From assembly GCA_030160035.1 (NCBI GenBank), contig BSNO01000001.1, forward strand, positions 1-64,000: a DNA stretch of 64,000 bases, written 5' to 3'. Under the pieces are notes generated by a model that saw nothing but the letters and a program-made list of their open reading frames with translations, made no database searches and had not been told where the DNA came from. A program made the translations under genes and the position numbers. Of this stretch, positions 52,302 to 63,350 are shown piece by piece. How positions within the stretch are numbered: position 1 is the stretch's first letter; the number at the start of each line of letters is the position of its first letter. Origin of the DNA: Rhizobium albus. GTDB lineage: Bacteria > Pseudomonadota > Alphaproteobacteria > Rhizobiales > Rhizobiaceae.

Positions 52302-54404
52302 TCAGAACCGCGTTGCGAGTTTGAAATTGACCGTGCGGCCCTGACCATAGAAGCAGTCGCCGCGGGCGAGGCAGGTCGTCAGATAATCTTCGTCGGTGAT
52401 GTTCTGCACGTTGAGCTGCGCCGACCAGCGTTCGGTCTCATAACCAACGAGCGCGTCGGCGAGCACGAAGGACGGTGTTTTCAGATTGTCGGCGCCGTCG
52501 AGGCTCGATCCGACATAGCGCAGGCCGCCACCAAAGAACCAGCCCTCGAGCTGGTTGCCCTGGGGCCGATAGGTGACCCATGCTGATGCCTGATGCGTCG
52601 GTACGGAGGCGAGCTCGAAGCCGGTTACCTTGTCTTCGGTGTCGAGATAGCTGTAGCCCGCGAGAAGTTCGATATCGCGGTAGCGGGTCTGCGCCTCCAG
52701 CTCGAAACCGCGAATCGTCGTTTCACCGTTCTGGACGAATTCCGGCCCCGTCGGACTGCCCACAGGATTGGGCAGGCGACGGTCTGTCTGGTCGATCTCG
52801 AAGACCGATGCGGTGAAGAGATGGGGCGTGCCGACCGGCTGATACTTGATGCCGGCTTCGATCTGGCGGCCCGTGACCGGATCATAGGTGAAGCCGCGCG
52901 AGTCCGCCGGCTGCGGCTCGAAGGCGGTCGCATAGCTGACATAGGGCGCGATGCCGTTGTCGAAGCGGTAGAGCACACCGGCATTGCCCGAGAAGGCACG
53001 CGTTTCGACATCGGCAGCATCATTGTACCAATCGTGGCGCAGGCCGAGCGTCACGAACAGCCTGTCGTCAAAGGACAGATTGTCGAAGGCATAGACGCCC
53101 GTTTGATCCGTCTGCTGTTCTGGTCCGCGTGCCCGCGTGAAGCTTGGGATCGGCGTTCCATAGACTGGGTTGATCATGTCGATCGGGCTGAAGGCCTGAG
53201 AATAACCATCGGAGCGCGTGGTGGAATTCTGATAGTCGAGCCCGAAGGAGATGGCGTGGTTGATGGCGCCGGTGTCGAAATCGGCGTTGAGCCTGGCGTC
53301 GGAGACGAAGCTCTGCGCCTCGTTGCGGGCCGAATAGAGAAGCCGCGGCACCGTGTCTCCGGTCACGTTCCAGGGGAATGGGTAGACCTGATCGTACTTG
53401 GCATTGCTGTCGGTATAGCGCGCCGCGACATCCATGCTGAACGTCTCGTTGAAACGGTGCTCGAAGAGACCTGTGATGGAGGCGCGCTCTGCAGCATATC
53501 GATCGAAATCGGGCTCGCCGAGGAAGGTGCCCTTGTCGACGAAGTTGCCGTTGTCGGTCGGCAGGAGCGACCCTTCGATGGGCACGAAGCGCGATGTTAG
53601 ACCGCCATCGTCGTTCTGGTAGAGGCCGATCACCGTCAGCTTGGTGTCGTCGGTCGGCTGCCAGGTGATCGAGGGATTGATGAAGAGCCCGTCATCGTCG
53701 ACGAAATCCACCTGTGTGCCGCTCTTTTGACCTGCACCGACAAAGCGGTAGAGGAGGTTTCCATCCGCCGTGACCGGCCCGGTGAGGTCGACGCCGATGC
53801 GGGCGCGGTCGTGCGAACCGACTTCGACGAAGACTTCGCGCGCTGGCACTTCCTGCGGCAGCTTGCTCGTCAGGTTGACGATGCCGCCAAGGGCGCCGCT
53901 GCCGTAGAGCGCACCGACAGGACCCTTGATGACCTCGACGGCGGAGAGCGCGTAGGGATCGATGCGGCTGTTGTTGTAAAACGAGAAATCGTTGCGCAAC
54001 CCATCGAGAAACTGCGGGGCGGAAATGCCGCGGATCGTCTTGGAATCGACGCGCGTGTCGGGACCGAAGGTTTCGGCATAGACACCCGGAACGTAGAGCA
54101 GTGCATCGGAGACATCGTCGACGCCCTGGTCGGAGAGACGTTGTTCACTGACGACAGAAACGGAACGCGGTGTCTCGGCGATCGGTCGGTCGCTCTTGCC
54201 GACGCTGACCTGACGGATGATCGTTTCACCCTTCGGCCCGCCGGTCGCCTGGTCCGCGGAAACCGCTTCGTCTTCCACGGTCAACGTTTCCAGAACCGTG
54301 GCTTCCTGCGCGAAAGCGCCAGCCGATACGGACAGCAAGGCTGATGCGAGAAGCGCGCGCTTCAGGTGAACAATCGACGACAAACGTACCACGGCAACCC
54401 CCAC
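52302..54404 (-). CDS. TonB-dependent siderophore receptor
   Basis: Outer-membrane transporter of 700 residues in the FhuA/hydroxamate-type group. A signal peptide (ending AFA-Q) and a TonB-box-like VLETLTVEDE precede the plug domain (ETPRSVSVVSEQRLSDQGVDD, KGPVGALYGSGALGGIVNL). A 22-strand barrel with the family C-terminus (QGRTVNFKLATRF) follows. The frame opens at a GTG (54404); a TTG a few codons later (MSSIVHLKRALLAS) is as good. The RirA-type box upstream implies iron repression. Confidence 0.93.
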   Translation of the reverse strand: MGVAVVRLSSIVHLKRALLASALLSVSAGAFAQEATVLETLTVEDEAVSADQATGGPKGETIIRQVSVGKSDRPIAETPRSVSVVSEQRLSDQGVDDVSDALLYVPGVYAETFGPDTRVDSKTIRGISAPQFLDGLRNDFSFYNNSRIDPYALSAVEVIKGPVGALYGSGALGGIVNLTSKLPQEVPAREVFVEVGSHDRARIGVDLTGPVTADGNLLYRFVGAGQKSGTQVDFVDDDGLFINPSITWQPTDDTKLTVIGLYQNDDGGLTSRFVPIEGSLLPTDNGNFVDKGTFLGEPDFDRYAAERASITGLFEHRFNETFSMDVAARYTDSNAKYDQVYPFPWNVTGDTVPRLLYSARNEAQSFVSDARLNADFDTGAINHAISFGLDYQNSTTRSDGYSQAFSPIDMINPVYGTPIPSFTRARGPEQQTDQTGVYAFDNLSFDDRLFVTLGLRHDWYNDAADVETRAFSGNAGVLYRFDNGIAPYVSYATAFEPQPADSRGFTYDPVTGRQIEAGIKYQPVGTPHLFTASVFEIDQTDRRLPNPVGSPTGPEFVQNGETTIRGFELEAQTRYRDIELLAGYSYLDTEDKVTGFELASVPTHQASAWVTYRPQGNQLEGWFFGGGLRYVGSSLDGADNLKTPSFVLADALVGYETERWSAQLNVQNITDEDYLTTCLARGDCFYGQGRTVNFKLATRF

Positions 54405-54436
54405 TCAACTGGTCAGGACTCCGCACTACGGAAATA

Positions 54437-54451
54437 TGAGTATGTATGTCA
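54437..54451. promoter_or_regulatory. Putative RirA/IRO box (TGA-N9-TCA)
   Basis: TGA-GTATGTATG-TCA, 33 bp before the receptor start. TGA-N9-TCA is the published core of the IRO box bound by RirA, the iron regulator of Rhizobiales. Confidence 0.5.
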
Positions 54452-54495
54452 ACAATTGAATCGTGAGGCAGATCATTTGCTGCACGACGATCGCT

Positions 54496-55698
54496 TCAAG
54501 GTGTGGCGATGGCGGTTCCCGCAGCCCAGCCGGACGACCACGCCCACTGGAAGTTATAGCCGCCGAGCCAACCCGTGACGTCGACGACTTCCCCGATGAA
54601 GTAGAGGCCTCCGACCGTCTTGGCCTCCATGGTCTTCGAGTTCAGAGAGGCTGTGTCGACCCCACCCAGCGTGACTTCCGCGGTTCGGTATCCTTCCGAG
54701 CCGATGGGGTAGAGTTCCCAGTGTTTCAGCTTGTCGGCAAGGGCACCGAGCACCTTGTCGCTCATATCGGCCAGTTGTCCGTCCGAACCGGCAAAGTGTG
54801 ATGCGTAGGCCGCAAGGCGCTTCGGGAGGATCTCACTGAGCGCCGTGGTGATCGATCTCTTGCCGTTGGCCTTCTTTGCCGCTCGAAGAGATTCGAAAAT
54901 ATCTTCCGACGGGAGAAGAGCGATCTCGATCGGTTGGGTCTCGCGCCAGTATGATGAAATCTGCAGGACCGCCGGACCAGACAGGCCGCGGTGAGTGAAG
55001 AGCATCGCCTCGTCGAAATGCGTCTTCCCGCAGGAAACGCGCGCATCCACGGCAAGCCCGGCCATCTCGCGGAAATCGACCAGCACGTCCTCGCCGAAAG
55101 TCAGTGGAACGAGAGCTGGCCGCGTCTCCACGACAGGCAATCCGAACTGCTCGGCGATCTGATAGCCCCTGCCGGTCGCGCCCATCTTCGGAATCGACTT
55201 GCCGCCGCAGGCGACAACGAAATTGCGGCAGTGGACCGTGCTCGTATCCGAGCCGGCAAGCCGCACTTCGAACCCCGTCTCCCGCCGCTCGACGCTGTCG
55301 ATCGATGTTGTGAGGCGCAATTCGCAAGCCACCGCGTCCATTTCCGCCAGCAGCATCGCAATGATGTCTTTCGCCGAATTGTTGCAGAAGAGCTGCCCGA
55401 GTGTCTTCTCGTGGTAGGCGATGCCATGTCGCTCCACGAGTGCGATGAAATCGTGCTGGGTGTAACGGCTGAGCGCGGACTTCGCGAAATGCTTGTTTTG
55501 CGAGATGAAGTTCGCGGCACTGGCATGAAGATTGGTGAAGTTGCAGCGCCCACCGCCCGAGATGCGGATCTTTTCGCCCGGGGCTTTCGCATGGTCGATG
55601 ACGAGCACGCGGCCACCCCTGGACGCAGCCTGGATCGCGCACATCATGCCAGCGGCACCGGCGCCGAGGATCACGGTATCGAATTGTTCAGCGGGCAT
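54496..55698 (-). CDS. HI0933-family flavoprotein
   Basis: FAD-dependent oxidoreductase of 400 residues in the HI0933/BaiN family. The dinucleotide motif is GAGAAGMMCAIQAASRGGRV at the N-terminus; SGGGRCNFTN and the C-terminal GLYFIGEVVDVTGWLGGYNFQWAWSSG are diagnostic. Related proteins act on diverse small molecules, so no substrate is proposed. It ends 91 bp from the receptor start on the same strand and lies behind the polyol operon. It is probably a housekeeping gene. Confidence 0.9.
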   Translation of the reverse strand: MPAEQFDTVILGAGAAGMMCAIQAASRGGRVLVIDHAKAPGEKIRISGGGRCNFTNLHASAANFISQNKHFAKSALSRYTQHDFIALVERHGIAYHEKTLGQLFCNNSAKDIIAMLLAEMDAVACELRLTTSIDSVERRETGFEVRLAGSDTSTVHCRNFVVACGGKSIPKMGATGRGYQIAEQFGLPVVETRPALVPLTFGEDVLVDFREMAGLAVDARVSCGKTHFDEAMLFTHRGLSGPAVLQISSYWRETQPIEIALLPSEDIFESLRAAKKANGKRSITTALSEILPKRLAAYASHFAGSDGQLADMSDKVLGALADKLKHWELYPIGSEGYRTAEVTLGGVDTASLNSKTMEAKTVGGLYFIGEVVDVTGWLGGYNFQWAWSSGWAAGTAIATP

Positions 55699-55834
55699 CG
55701 GTGCGCCTTTGCGCGAAATTGGTGTGCGGGGCAGCTCGGGCTGTGCCCTCGTGGTCGATGCCCGTTAGCAGCGTCCGGCGAAAGACGCCATGCTGCGCTT
55801 CCCTTTCTGCGACGATCGGCGCGGGGAGCAGGCC

Positions 55835-57430
55835 CTATGTCGACAGGCGCTCGATTTCTGCTCTTTGCGCCTGCATCAGCTTGAAAATCGCGTAGTCGCG
55901 GTCGAAGCGGCTTGTCATGGCAGGATCGGGGCGGTGGACGGTGCCGGGCTTGACCATGGCGCTGCAGCAGGCGGCAAGCGTATCGTGCCACCCCGCGGCA
56001 GAGGCGGCGGTCATGGCGGTGCCAAGCAGCATCGCGTCTTCTGCGGCAGGAGTCACGGTGTTGCAGCCGGTCGCGTCGGCGTAAAGTGCCATCAGCACCG
56101 GATTGCGCGTGTGCCCGCCGACGACGTGCATCGTGTCGATCGAAAGCCCGTTTTCGTTCATCGCCTCGACGATCTGGCGAATGCCGAGCGCGATGGAGAC
56201 GGCGGTGCGCCAATAGAGCCGACAAAGGCTGTCAAACGACATGTCGATTGACAGGCCGCTGACGACGCCGAGCGCGTGCGGGTCGCCGAGCGGCGAGCGG
56301 TTGCCGTGGAAATCCGGCAGAAGGTGGATGCGTCCGCCGAGATCTGATCCTTCAGTGACGAGCAGCTCGGCGATGCGGCCACAAATGCGCCGGTGGGCGG
56401 CTTTGTCGGGCTTGAGACCGCTCCCATGCGTTTCGATGATGTGATCGAGCAGGCCACCGCTCACTGACTGGCCGCCCTCGGAGAGCCAGAAATCGGGAAG
56501 GGCAGCGCCGAGATACGGGCCCCAGATGCCGTGGATGGGCCGTGGGCTTTGCGTGAGGGCGGTGACGCAGCTCGAGGTTCCGGCAATCAGCGCGACGCGG
56601 CGCGTCATCTCGGAAGCGTCGCCGGAATAGCCGCCCAATGCGCTCAGCGCACCGGCGTGGGCATCGATCAGGCCGACACCGACCTCACAGCCGACCGTCA
56701 GTCCAAGATCTTGCGCGGCTTTGGCGGTGAGCGGGCCGAGATTGGCGCCGACAGGGGCAGCTTGCGCCGGCAGGCCACCCCTCGTTGTCATGTCCTCGAT
56801 GCCGATCGCCGCGAGATAATCATGCGCCCATGGCGATGGGTCGTGGGCCAAAAACGTCCATTTGCAGGTGAGCGTGCATTGCGAGCGCGCAGTCGAACCC
56901 GACGCCTTCCATGTGAGGAAGTCCACCAGGTCCAGAAAAAGGGCGCTCGCACGCCAGCTTTCCGGCAGGTTGCGCTTGATCCAGGCGAGCTTCGGGGTCG
57001 CCATCTCGGGCGAAATGGTACCACCCGCATAGTCCACCACGTGGTGGCCTGTCGCTGTCGCCTCATCGGCTTCGGCGATCGCGCGGTGATCGAGCCAGGC
57101 GATCGTGTCCCAGCGTGTGTCCCCTGTGGTGGAGACGGTGACCGGCTCTCCGTTCCTGCCGCGCAGCACGATGGAACAGGTCGCATCGAAGCCGATGCCG
57201 GCGACGTCCTCGGCGGCGATGCCGGCTTCAGTAACGGCATCGCGGACGGCGCGGCAGACGGCATTCCAGATGTCTTCGGAATCATGCTCGGCATGGCCGG
57301 GCAGCGGACGGTGCATGACGATCGGATGCTCGGTGCGCGCGAGGATGTCGCCATGCACATCGAAAATGCCGGCGCGGGCACTCCCGGTCCCGACATCGAC
57401 CGCAGCGACGAATGCGCGCTTCACCAACAC
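55835..57430 (-). CDS. FGGY-family pentulose kinase
   Basis: Carbohydrate kinase of 531 residues, similar to the D-ribulose-kinase branch of the FGGY family: AAVDVGTGSARAGIFDVHGD, then DHRAIAEADEATATGHHVVD, then DAHAGALSALGG, and the ATP-site LIAGTSSCVTAL and VVGGHTRNPVLMALYADATG. It is too long for a classic xylulokinase. It ends the polyol operon and would phosphorylate the ketopentose made by SmoS/MtlK from ribitol or arabitol, or the ketose from another polyol. GTG start at 57430. Confidence 0.87.
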   Translation of the reverse strand: MLVKRAFVAAVDVGTGSARAGIFDVHGDILARTEHPIVMHRPLPGHAEHDSEDIWNAVCRAVRDAVTEAGIAAEDVAGIGFDATCSIVLRGRNGEPVTVSTTGDTRWDTIAWLDHRAIAEADEATATGHHVVDYAGGTISPEMATPKLAWIKRNLPESWRASALFLDLVDFLTWKASGSTARSQCTLTCKWTFLAHDPSPWAHDYLAAIGIEDMTTRGGLPAQAAPVGANLGPLTAKAAQDLGLTVGCEVGVGLIDAHAGALSALGGYSGDASEMTRRVALIAGTSSCVTALTQSPRPIHGIWGPYLGAALPDFWLSEGGQSVSGGLLDHIIETHGSGLKPDKAAHRRICGRIAELLVTEGSDLGGRIHLLPDFHGNRSPLGDPHALGVVSGLSIDMSFDSLCRLYWRTAVSIALGIRQIVEAMNENGLSIDTMHVVGGHTRNPVLMALYADATGCNTVTPAAEDAMLLGTAMTAASAAGWHDTLAACCSAMVKPGTVHRPDPAMTSRFDRDYAIFKLMQAQRAEIERLST

Positions 57431-57440
57431 AACTTTCCCG

Positions 57441-58136
57441 TCAGGTTCTTGTCCCCAGCAGCGCCGGGAGTTGGCGCATGTTATCGAATATCAAGTCGGG
57501 CTCAAGGGCGGCGACACGGGCGTGAAGGTCGAATTGCGCCGCGTGGGAGCCTCCCGTGAAGGCGAAAACCCGCATTCCCGCGCGTTTGGCGGCTTCCACG
57601 CCGGGTGCGCTGTCTTCGACGACGAGGCAATTTGCGGGGTCGACACCCATTGCAGCCGCAGCGTGCAGGAAGAGATCGGGCGCAGGCTTGCCGTTTTCGA
57701 CCATCGTGGCGCTGAAGATGTGAGGCGCGAGCCGGTCGAGAAGGCCGGTAACCTCGAGCGAAAGGGCGATCCGTTCTGGTTGGCTGGACGAGGCGACGCA
57801 GCAGGGCATCGCGAGTTTGCCGATCGTCTCGGAAATCCCCTCGATGGGTCGAAGGTCGCTGCGGAAGCGCGCGTAGAGCGCGCGTCGCATGGCTTCGAGA
57901 TGTGCCTCAGTCACGGCGATACCCGGATCCTCGCCGAGCGCGGTGCAGATGCTGGCCATGCTTTTCCCGAGAAAGCGCTCATAGGCGGCCTGCTCGGGAA
58001 GTTCGAAGCCGATGTCTGCGACAAGCTCAATCAGCACGGCGATCGAGATCGGCTCGCTATCGACCAGGACGCCATCGCAGTCGAAGATCACGAGATCCGG
58101 CTGATCGTTCAAACGGGCGCTGGTCTCGATCGCCAA
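57441..58136 (-). CDS. HAD family phosphatase/phosphoglucomutase-like
   Basis: HAD-IA enzyme of 231 residues. The nucleophile motif is DLVIFDCDGVLVDSEP; motif II lies in CVASSSQPERIALSLE and the later Lys/Asp motifs in GKPAPDLFLHAAAAMG and CLVVEDSAPGVEAA. It resembles phosphoglycolate phosphatase/beta-phosphoglucomutase types. The start is taken as TTG 58136 (GGGAG eight bases ahead), 11 bp after the mtlK stop; the open frame continues upstream into mtlK without HAD similarity. In the related smo operon a similar phosphatase is present. Confidence 0.85.
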   Translation of the reverse strand: MAIETSARLNDQPDLVIFDCDGVLVDSEPISIAVLIELVADIGFELPEQAAYERFLGKSMASICTALGEDPGIAVTEAHLEAMRRALYARFRSDLRPIEGISETIGKLAMPCCVASSSQPERIALSLEVTGLLDRLAPHIFSATMVENGKPAPDLFLHAAAAMGVDPANCLVVEDSAPGVEAAKRAGMRVFAFTGGSHAAQFDLHARVAALEPDLIFDNMRQLPALLGTRT

Positions 58137-58147
58137 GGCCTCGCTCC

Positions 58148-59626
58148 CTATCCATCGCTCAGGAATTTCTGCAACGTCGCTTTCGTGCCGTCCCGCCAGA
58201 GTGCCGTCAAATGATCCGCGAATGCCTTGGCGAAGACCGGGTTCGTGCCGACCGTGCCGAAGATGTCCGAAAGCGCCAGAAACTTCGACGGATCGTCGCG
58301 GGCATCGAGTGCGGCAGCTTTCAAGCGTTCGTGGCTGGCATCGTTGGGTGGGATGACGCGGCCGCTGTCGGACATTCCGGCGCAGTAACGGCACCAGAGC
58401 GCCGAAACGAGCGCAAGGCCATCGACGGACTTGCCCGCTTGCAGCCGGTCGGCGGTCGAAGGCAGGATGAATTTCGGCTGGCGGTTGGAGCCGTCGAGGC
58501 AGAGCCGCGCCACGGTGTCGCCGATCTTCGGGTTGGCGAAGCGGCGCTCGATGAGTGCGAAATAGTCCTGCAGGTCCGTATCCGGCACCGGGGGGACGCA
58601 GGGAATGATCTCTTCGCGCTCGACCTTTTCAAGGAAGCCTCGCACCAACGGGTCTTCCATCGCCTCATGGACGAAATGGATGTCCAACAAAGCAGCAGGA
58701 TACGCGATCGTTGCATGCCCGCCATTGAGGATGCGGATCTTCATCAACTCGTAGGGAGCGACATCCTCGACGAAGGTGACACCGACATCCTCGAGTGCAG
58801 GACGCCCGGCCGGGAACTTGTCTTCCAGCACCCATTGCTTGAAATCTTCGCAGAAGACCGGCCATGCGTCTTCGATGCCGAACTCACCGGCCAGGATGCC
58901 GATCTCGCGGTCTCCCGTCGCCGGCGTGATGCGGTCGACCATGCCGTTCGGGAAGGCGACGTTGGCGCGCACCCACTGGGCGAGATTCGGGTCGAACTGG
59001 TCGGCGAGGCCCGCGACGGCGTTCTCCGTCACATGGCCGTTGCCAGGGATGTTGTCGCAGGACATCACGGTGAAGGCTGGGGTGCCGGCCTTGCGCCGTG
59101 CGGCGAGGCCCGCGAGGATCAGCCCGAACACCGTCTTGGGTGCGGCCGGATTGGCAGCATCGTGGCGCATGTCGGGATGGTCGGGATCGAAGCGGCCGGA
59201 GGCGGGATCGATGTAATAACCACCCTCGGTGATGGTGAGCGAGACGATGCGGATCGCCGGATCGGCAAGCTTTTCGATGATCGCGGCCGTATCTCCCGGC
59301 TCGACGTAGTCGACCATCGCGCCGGTTACGCGCGCGGTCGATCTGTCGGCCTCCTGTTCGACCACCGTCGTCAGGTAATCCTGTTGCTTCAGCTTTTCGC
59401 GCAGCGGCTTGTCGGAGGGCAGAATGCCCGCGCCGACGATCGCAAAATCCAGATCACGGCCCTGGTTGAAGAGCGCGTCGAGATAGACCGCCTGGTGGGC
59501 GCGGTGGAAATTGCCGATGCCGAAATGGAGAATCCCAGGCGACAGCGCGCCGCGGTCATAGGCCGGCAGAGCGGCCTTGCCTTCGAGTTCGGGTAACGTG
59601 GCGAGCGATAGTTTGGTCAGCATCAT
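58148..59626 (-). CDS. mtlK: Polyol/mannitol 2-dehydrogenase
   Basis: Long-chain NAD-dependent polyol dehydrogenase of 492 residues that oxidises mannitol (or D-arabitol/sorbitol) to the ketose. Family elements are HFGIGNFHRAHQAVYLDAL, TITEGGYYID, the signature VMSCDNIPGNGHVTENAV and the catalytic Lys segment YELMKIRILNGGHA. The ATG at 59626 has GAGGA six bases ahead; the ATG at 59632 would have no spacing. It follows smoS by 33 bp, as in Rhodobacter. Confidence 0.93.
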   Translation of the reverse strand: MMLTKLSLATLPELEGKAALPAYDRGALSPGILHFGIGNFHRAHQAVYLDALFNQGRDLDFAIVGAGILPSDKPLREKLKQQDYLTTVVEQEADRSTARVTGAMVDYVEPGDTAAIIEKLADPAIRIVSLTITEGGYYIDPASGRFDPDHPDMRHDAANPAAPKTVFGLILAGLAARRKAGTPAFTVMSCDNIPGNGHVTENAVAGLADQFDPNLAQWVRANVAFPNGMVDRITPATGDREIGILAGEFGIEDAWPVFCEDFKQWVLEDKFPAGRPALEDVGVTFVEDVAPYELMKIRILNGGHATIAYPAALLDIHFVHEAMEDPLVRGFLEKVEREEIIPCVPPVPDTDLQDYFALIERRFANPKIGDTVARLCLDGSNRQPKFILPSTADRLQAGKSVDGLALVSALWCRYCAGMSDSGRVIPPNDASHERLKAAALDARDDPSKFLALSDIFGTVGTNPVFAKAFADHLTALWRDGTKATLQKFLSDG

Positions 59627-59659
59627 TTTCATTCCTCGAACGCAGCCTTCAAGGGCGCG

Positions 59660-60433
59660 TCAGCTCATCCAGTTGCCGCCATCGACATTGTAGGTCTGTG
59701 CAACGACGTATTCACTTTCGGGACCGGCCAGGAAGATCGCCATGCCGACGAGGTCCTCGGCGGTCCCCATGCGCCCGAAAGGCACTTCCGCGCCCACAAG
59801 GCGCTTCTTCTCGCCACGCGGCCGGTTCTCGTATTGCGCAAAGAGCGCATCGACGCCGTCCCAATGCTCGCCATCGACGACGCCCGGGGCGATCGCGTTG
59901 ACGTTGATGCGGTGGCGGATCAGGTTCAACCCGGCGGATTGGGTGAGGCTGATGACCGCCGCCTTCGATGCGCAATAGACGGCGACGAGCGCTTCGCCGC
60001 GACGGCCCGCCTGGCTTGCCATGTTGATGATGCGACCGGGACGGTCTTGAGCGATCATCGAGCGCGCGGCCGCTTGCATCATGAAGAGCGTGCCGGAGAC
60101 GTTGATGCGGAAGACGCGGTCGAAGCTTTCGCGCGTGATATCGACGATCGGCGCAAGATCGAAGATAGCGGCGTTGTTGACGAGAATGTCGAGGCCGCCG
60201 CACCGTGCTTCCACGGCTGAGATCGCCGCATCGATCGATGCCTGGTCGGTCACGTCGAGAGCGACGGCATAGGCTCCGTCACCGATCTCCGCCGCCGTCT
60301 TTTCAGCCCGCTCGACATCGATATCGGCGATCGCCACCGTTGCACCCTCGCGGACATAGGCTTCCGCAAAGGTGCGGCCGATGCCGCGCGCCGAGCCGGT
60401 GATCAGTGCGGATTTTCCATCCAAACGCTTCAT
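59660..60433 (-). CDS. smoS: Sorbitol dehydrogenase SmoS
   Basis: Short-chain dehydrogenase of 257 residues almost collinear with Rhodobacter SmoS, which oxidises sorbitol to fructose and galactitol to tagatose. The Rossmann motif is [15 protein letters not shown], the NNAAIF and catalytic S-Y-K set are present ([17 protein letters not shown]), and the chain ends [11 protein letters not shown] exactly as in SmoS. Its start overlaps smoK by four bases. Confidence 0.96.
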   Translation of the reverse strand: MKRLDGKSALITGSARGIGRTFAEAYVREGATVAIADIDVERAEKTAAEIGDGAYAVALDVTDQASIDAAISAVEARCGGLDILVNNAAIFDLAPIVDITRESFDRVFRINVSGTLFMMQAAARSMIAQDRPGRIINMASQAGRRGEALVAVYCASKAAVISLTQSAGLNLIRHRINVNAIAPGVVDGEHWDGVDALFAQYENRPRGEKKRLVGAEVPFGRMGTAEDLVGMAIFLAGPESEYVVAQTYNVDGGNWMS

Positions 60434-61443
60434 TTGATTGCCAGGCCCTGCGCATCGAATTTGTGGATCTTGTCGGCCTGCGGCGTGAGATAGACCGTGT
60501 CCCCATGGGCGAGCATCACTTCGCCGCCTGTGCGAACGGTGATCGTCTCGTCATTGGGTCCGGCGCCATCGAGGTGAACGTGCAGGAACGTGTCGGAACC
60601 GAGATGTTCGGATACGCCGACCTTGCCCTTCCACAACCCGTCCGTCGTCGAGATGTCGAGATGTTCCGGCCGCACGCCGATGGCGCTCGCGTCGTGGCGC
60701 TTGGCTTCCGCGCCCTCGACGAAGTTCATCTTGGGCGACCCGATAAAGCCCGCGACGAAACGATTTGCCGGATGCTTGTAGAGATCGAGCGGCGAACCGA
60801 CCTGCTCGATTCGCCCGGCCTGCAGCACGACGATCTTGTCGGCCATGGTCATCGCCTCGACCTGGTCGTGGGTGACGTAGATCATCGTCGTCTTGAGTTG
60901 CTGGTGCAGTTCTGAGATTTCGAGACGCATGTTGACGCGCAGCGCCGCATCGAGGTTCGACAGGGGCTCGTCGAAGAGGAAGGCTTCCGGCTCGCGCACG
61001 ATTGCACGGCCGATGGCGACGCGCTGGCGCTGGCCGCCGGAGAGCTGGCGCGGCTTGCGGTCGAGATAGTCGGTGAGGTTCAGGACGCGCGCCGCATCGC
61101 CGACCTTCTTGTCGATCACCGCCTTGTCGTTGCCGGCCATCTTCAGCGGAAAGGCGATGTTCTGGCGCACGCTCATATGCGGATAGAGCGCATAGGACTG
61201 GAACACCATCGACAGGCGCCGCTTGGCGGGTGCGAGGCCCGTCGCGTCCGTTCCGTCGATCATGATCTTGCCGCTGGAGACGTCCTCCAGCCCCGCGATC
61301 AGCCGCAGCAGGGTGGACTTCCCGCAGCCGGACGGGCCGACGAAGACGACGAACTCGCCGTCATCGATTGCAAGGTCGATGTCCTTGATCACATGGGTCG
61401 TGCCGAAGGATTTGGAGACCTTGTTGAGCGTGATGTTTCCCAT
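60430..61443 (-). CDS. smoK: Polyol ABC transporter ATPase SmoK
   Basis: CUT1-type ATPase of 337 residues that powers polyol uptake. Walker A is GPSGCGKST, the signature [16 protein letters not shown], Walker [13 protein letters not shown], and the switch [14 protein letters not shown]. The C-terminal TOBE-type regulatory domain ([10 protein letters not shown]...) is complete. It works with the SmoF and SmoG permeases and SmoE. Confidence 0.95.
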   Translation of the reverse strand: MGNITLNKVSKSFGTTHVIKDIDLAIDDGEFVVFVGPSGCGKSTLLRLIAGLEDVSSGKIMIDGTDATGLAPAKRRLSMVFQSYALYPHMSVRQNIAFPLKMAGNDKAVIDKKVGDAARVLNLTDYLDRKPRQLSGGQRQRVAIGRAIVREPEAFLFDEPLSNLDAALRVNMRLEISELHQQLKTTMIYVTHDQVEAMTMADKIVVLQAGRIEQVGSPLDLYKHPANRFVAGFIGSPKMNFVEGAEAKRHDASAIGVRPEHLDISTTDGLWKGKVGVSEHLGSDTFLHVHLDGAGPNDETITVRTGGEVMLAHGDTVYLTPQADKIHKFDAQGLAIK

Positions 61444-61454
61444 GTCTGTCTTCC

Positions 61455-62285
<831 letters not shown>

Positions 62286-62298
62286 GATCTCAATCCCT

Positions 62299-63171
62299 TC
62301 AAGCGTCGAGGTTCTTGCCGATGATACGGACAAGGAAGAAGGCAACGATGTTGGCGAGGATGACCGCCACGATGCCGCCAGCGGATGCGCCGCCCACATC
62401 GAACTGGAGAAGCGCCTGGCTGTAGACGAGATACGGAATATTCGTCGTCTGCAGGCCCGGTCCGCCCGAGGTCGTCACGTAGATCTCGGCGAAGATGGAC
62501 AGCAGGAAGATCGTCTGGATCAGGATGACGACAGTGATGGCGCGCGCCATGTGCGGCAGCGTGATGTACCAGAAGATCGACAGCGCGCCGGCGCCGTCCA
62601 TCTCGGCCGCTTCCTTCTGCTCTTCCGAAAGCGACTGCAGCGCGGTCAAGAGGATGAGTGTCGCGAAGGGCAGCCATTGCCAGGCAACGATGATGATGAT
62701 GGCGGTCAACGGCGCGTTGGAAAACCAGTCGATCGCGCCGATACCGATCCAGTTGAGAAATTGACCGATGACCCCGTAGACCGGGTTCATCATCATGTTC
62801 TTCCAGACGAGTGCCGCCACCGTCGGCATGACGAAGAAGGGCGCGATGACCAGGAGGCGCACGATGTTGACGCCGTAGAACACCTGGTCGAGCAGAAGCG
62901 CGAGAAGGATGCCACCGCAGACGGTGATGAAGAGCACGCCGACCACCAGCGTCAGCGTGTTGCGCAGCGCGGTGAAGAAGGCCGGATCAGACAGGAAGAA
63001 GCGGTAGTTGGTCAGACCGATGAAGGGCGTGTCGGCGGGATTGAACAGATTGTAGTTGAGCGTCGAGAAATAGAGCGTCAGCGACAGCGGCACGATCATC
63101 CAGATCAGCAGGGCGATGACGGCGGGTGCCATCATCAGGCGTGCGGCGGATTTCGTCTGCAGGGTTGCCAT
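62299..63171 (-). CDS. smoF: Polyol ABC transporter permease SmoF
   Basis: Permease of 290 residues with six helices and the EAA loop EQKEAAEMDGAGALSIFWYIT. It forms the membrane channel with SmoG for uptake of sorbitol/mannitol-type sugars. The hairpin at 63307-63342 lies between smoE and this gene and would reduce its expression below that of the binding protein. Confidence 0.94.
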   Translation of the reverse strand: MATLQTKSAARLMMAPAVIALLIWMIVPLSLTLYFSTLNYNLFNPADTPFIGLTNYRFFLSDPAFFTALRNTLTLVVGVLFITVCGGILLALLLDQVFYGVNIVRLLVIAPFFVMPTVAALVWKNMMMNPVYGVIGQFLNWIGIGAIDWFSNAPLTAIIIIVAWQWLPFATLILLTALQSLSEEQKEAAEMDGAGALSIFWYITLPHMARAITVVILIQTIFLLSIFAEIYVTTSGGPGLQTTNIPYLVYSQALLQFDVGGASAGGIVAVILANIVAFFLVRIIGKNLDA

Positions 63172-63306
63172 GGCAAGGCCGTCCTTGGCGGATCGCTATC
63201 GATTGCTGCGCGAAGCTTGGGCGTTTCGAGGTGATATGGAAACTGGTTCACCGTTGCGAGACGCGATAGGTCGAAAGCCTGCAGGTTGCGGCTGCCGACG
63301 AAGATG

Positions 63307-63342
63307 GATCCCGCCCGACGGAGGATCTGGCCGGGCGGGATC
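63307..63342 (-). terminator. Hairpin between smoE and smoF
   Basis: GATCCCGCCCG (63307-63317) pairs perfectly with CGGGCGGGATC (63332-63342); 14-base loop. No T-run on the transcribed strand, so it is best seen as a stabiliser or partial terminator behind the binding-protein gene. Confidence 0.6.
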
Positions 63343-63350
63343 GGGCGGGC

